7,050 nt of DNA from Candidatus Omnitrophota bacterium. Lineage in GTDB: Bacteria > Omnitrophota > Gorgyraeia > Zapsychrales > Zapsychraceae. Shown here in pieces: positions 7,009 to 7,050 of the stretch. How positions within the stretch are numbered: the first letter of the stretch is position 1; each line of letters starts with the position of its first letter. The position numbers were made by a program, and so were the translations under genes. The notes beneath the pieces were generated by a model. That model did not search any database. It saw only the letters and a program-made list of their open reading frames with translations, and was not told the origin of the DNA. The stretch spans positions 1 through 7,050 of the forward strand of contig JAGYNW010000103.1 of the NCBI GenBank assembly GCA_018399915.1. Direction: 5' to 3'.

Positions 7009-7050
7009 GGGTTTCTTTAATTTATGAAAAATGTCCTGCGGGAGCGCTTT

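Overview
The window holds five protein-coding genes, all on the minus strand, packed with almost no intergenic DNA. Reading in the direction of transcription (from high to low coordinates), they are: a 906-residue lipid enzyme that fuses an AMP-forming acyl ligase, an acyl carrier protein and a PlsC-type acyltransferase (4210-6930); a six-helix membrane protein of unknown function (3205-4068); a membrane-anchored or exported TPR-repeat protein (2291-3208); a cytoplasmic GAF-HisKA-HATPase histidine kinase (988-2286); and a sigma-54-dependent response regulator of the NtrC family (1-981), which runs off the left edge. No RNA genes, mobile elements, CRISPR arrays or phage genes were seen.

Organism: the window shows a Gram-negative-style bacterium of moderate G+C with sigma-54 regulation, TPR envelope proteins and multidomain lipid enzymes. 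This would fit a deltaproteobacterium or an uncultured lineage such as Omnitrophota. The placement is an impression from gene style, not a homology result.

Layout: the last four genes form a tight unit. The membrane protein and TPR gene overlap by an ATGA, and gaps of 4 and 6 bases separate the TPR, kinase and regulator genes. A good sigma-70-type promoter (TTGACA, 17-base spacer with an extended -10 TG, TAGTAT) lies just before this unit. Its -35 box overlaps the stop codon of the lipid enzyme gene. The leader of about 110 bases contains a hairpin. No terminator on the minus strand separates the lipid gene from the unit, so read-through from it is possible.

How they may work together: the kinase and regulator are a clear NtrB/NtrC-like pair. 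The kinase has no membrane segment, so its signal is either cytoplasmic (through GAF) or passed on by the co-transcribed membrane and TPR proteins. That coupling is inference. The lipid enzyme looks able to activate a free fatty acid, load it on its own carrier domain and transfer it to a lysophospholipid or glycerolipid acceptor. This resembles E. coli Aas in logic, but with the domain order reversed and a built-in carrier.
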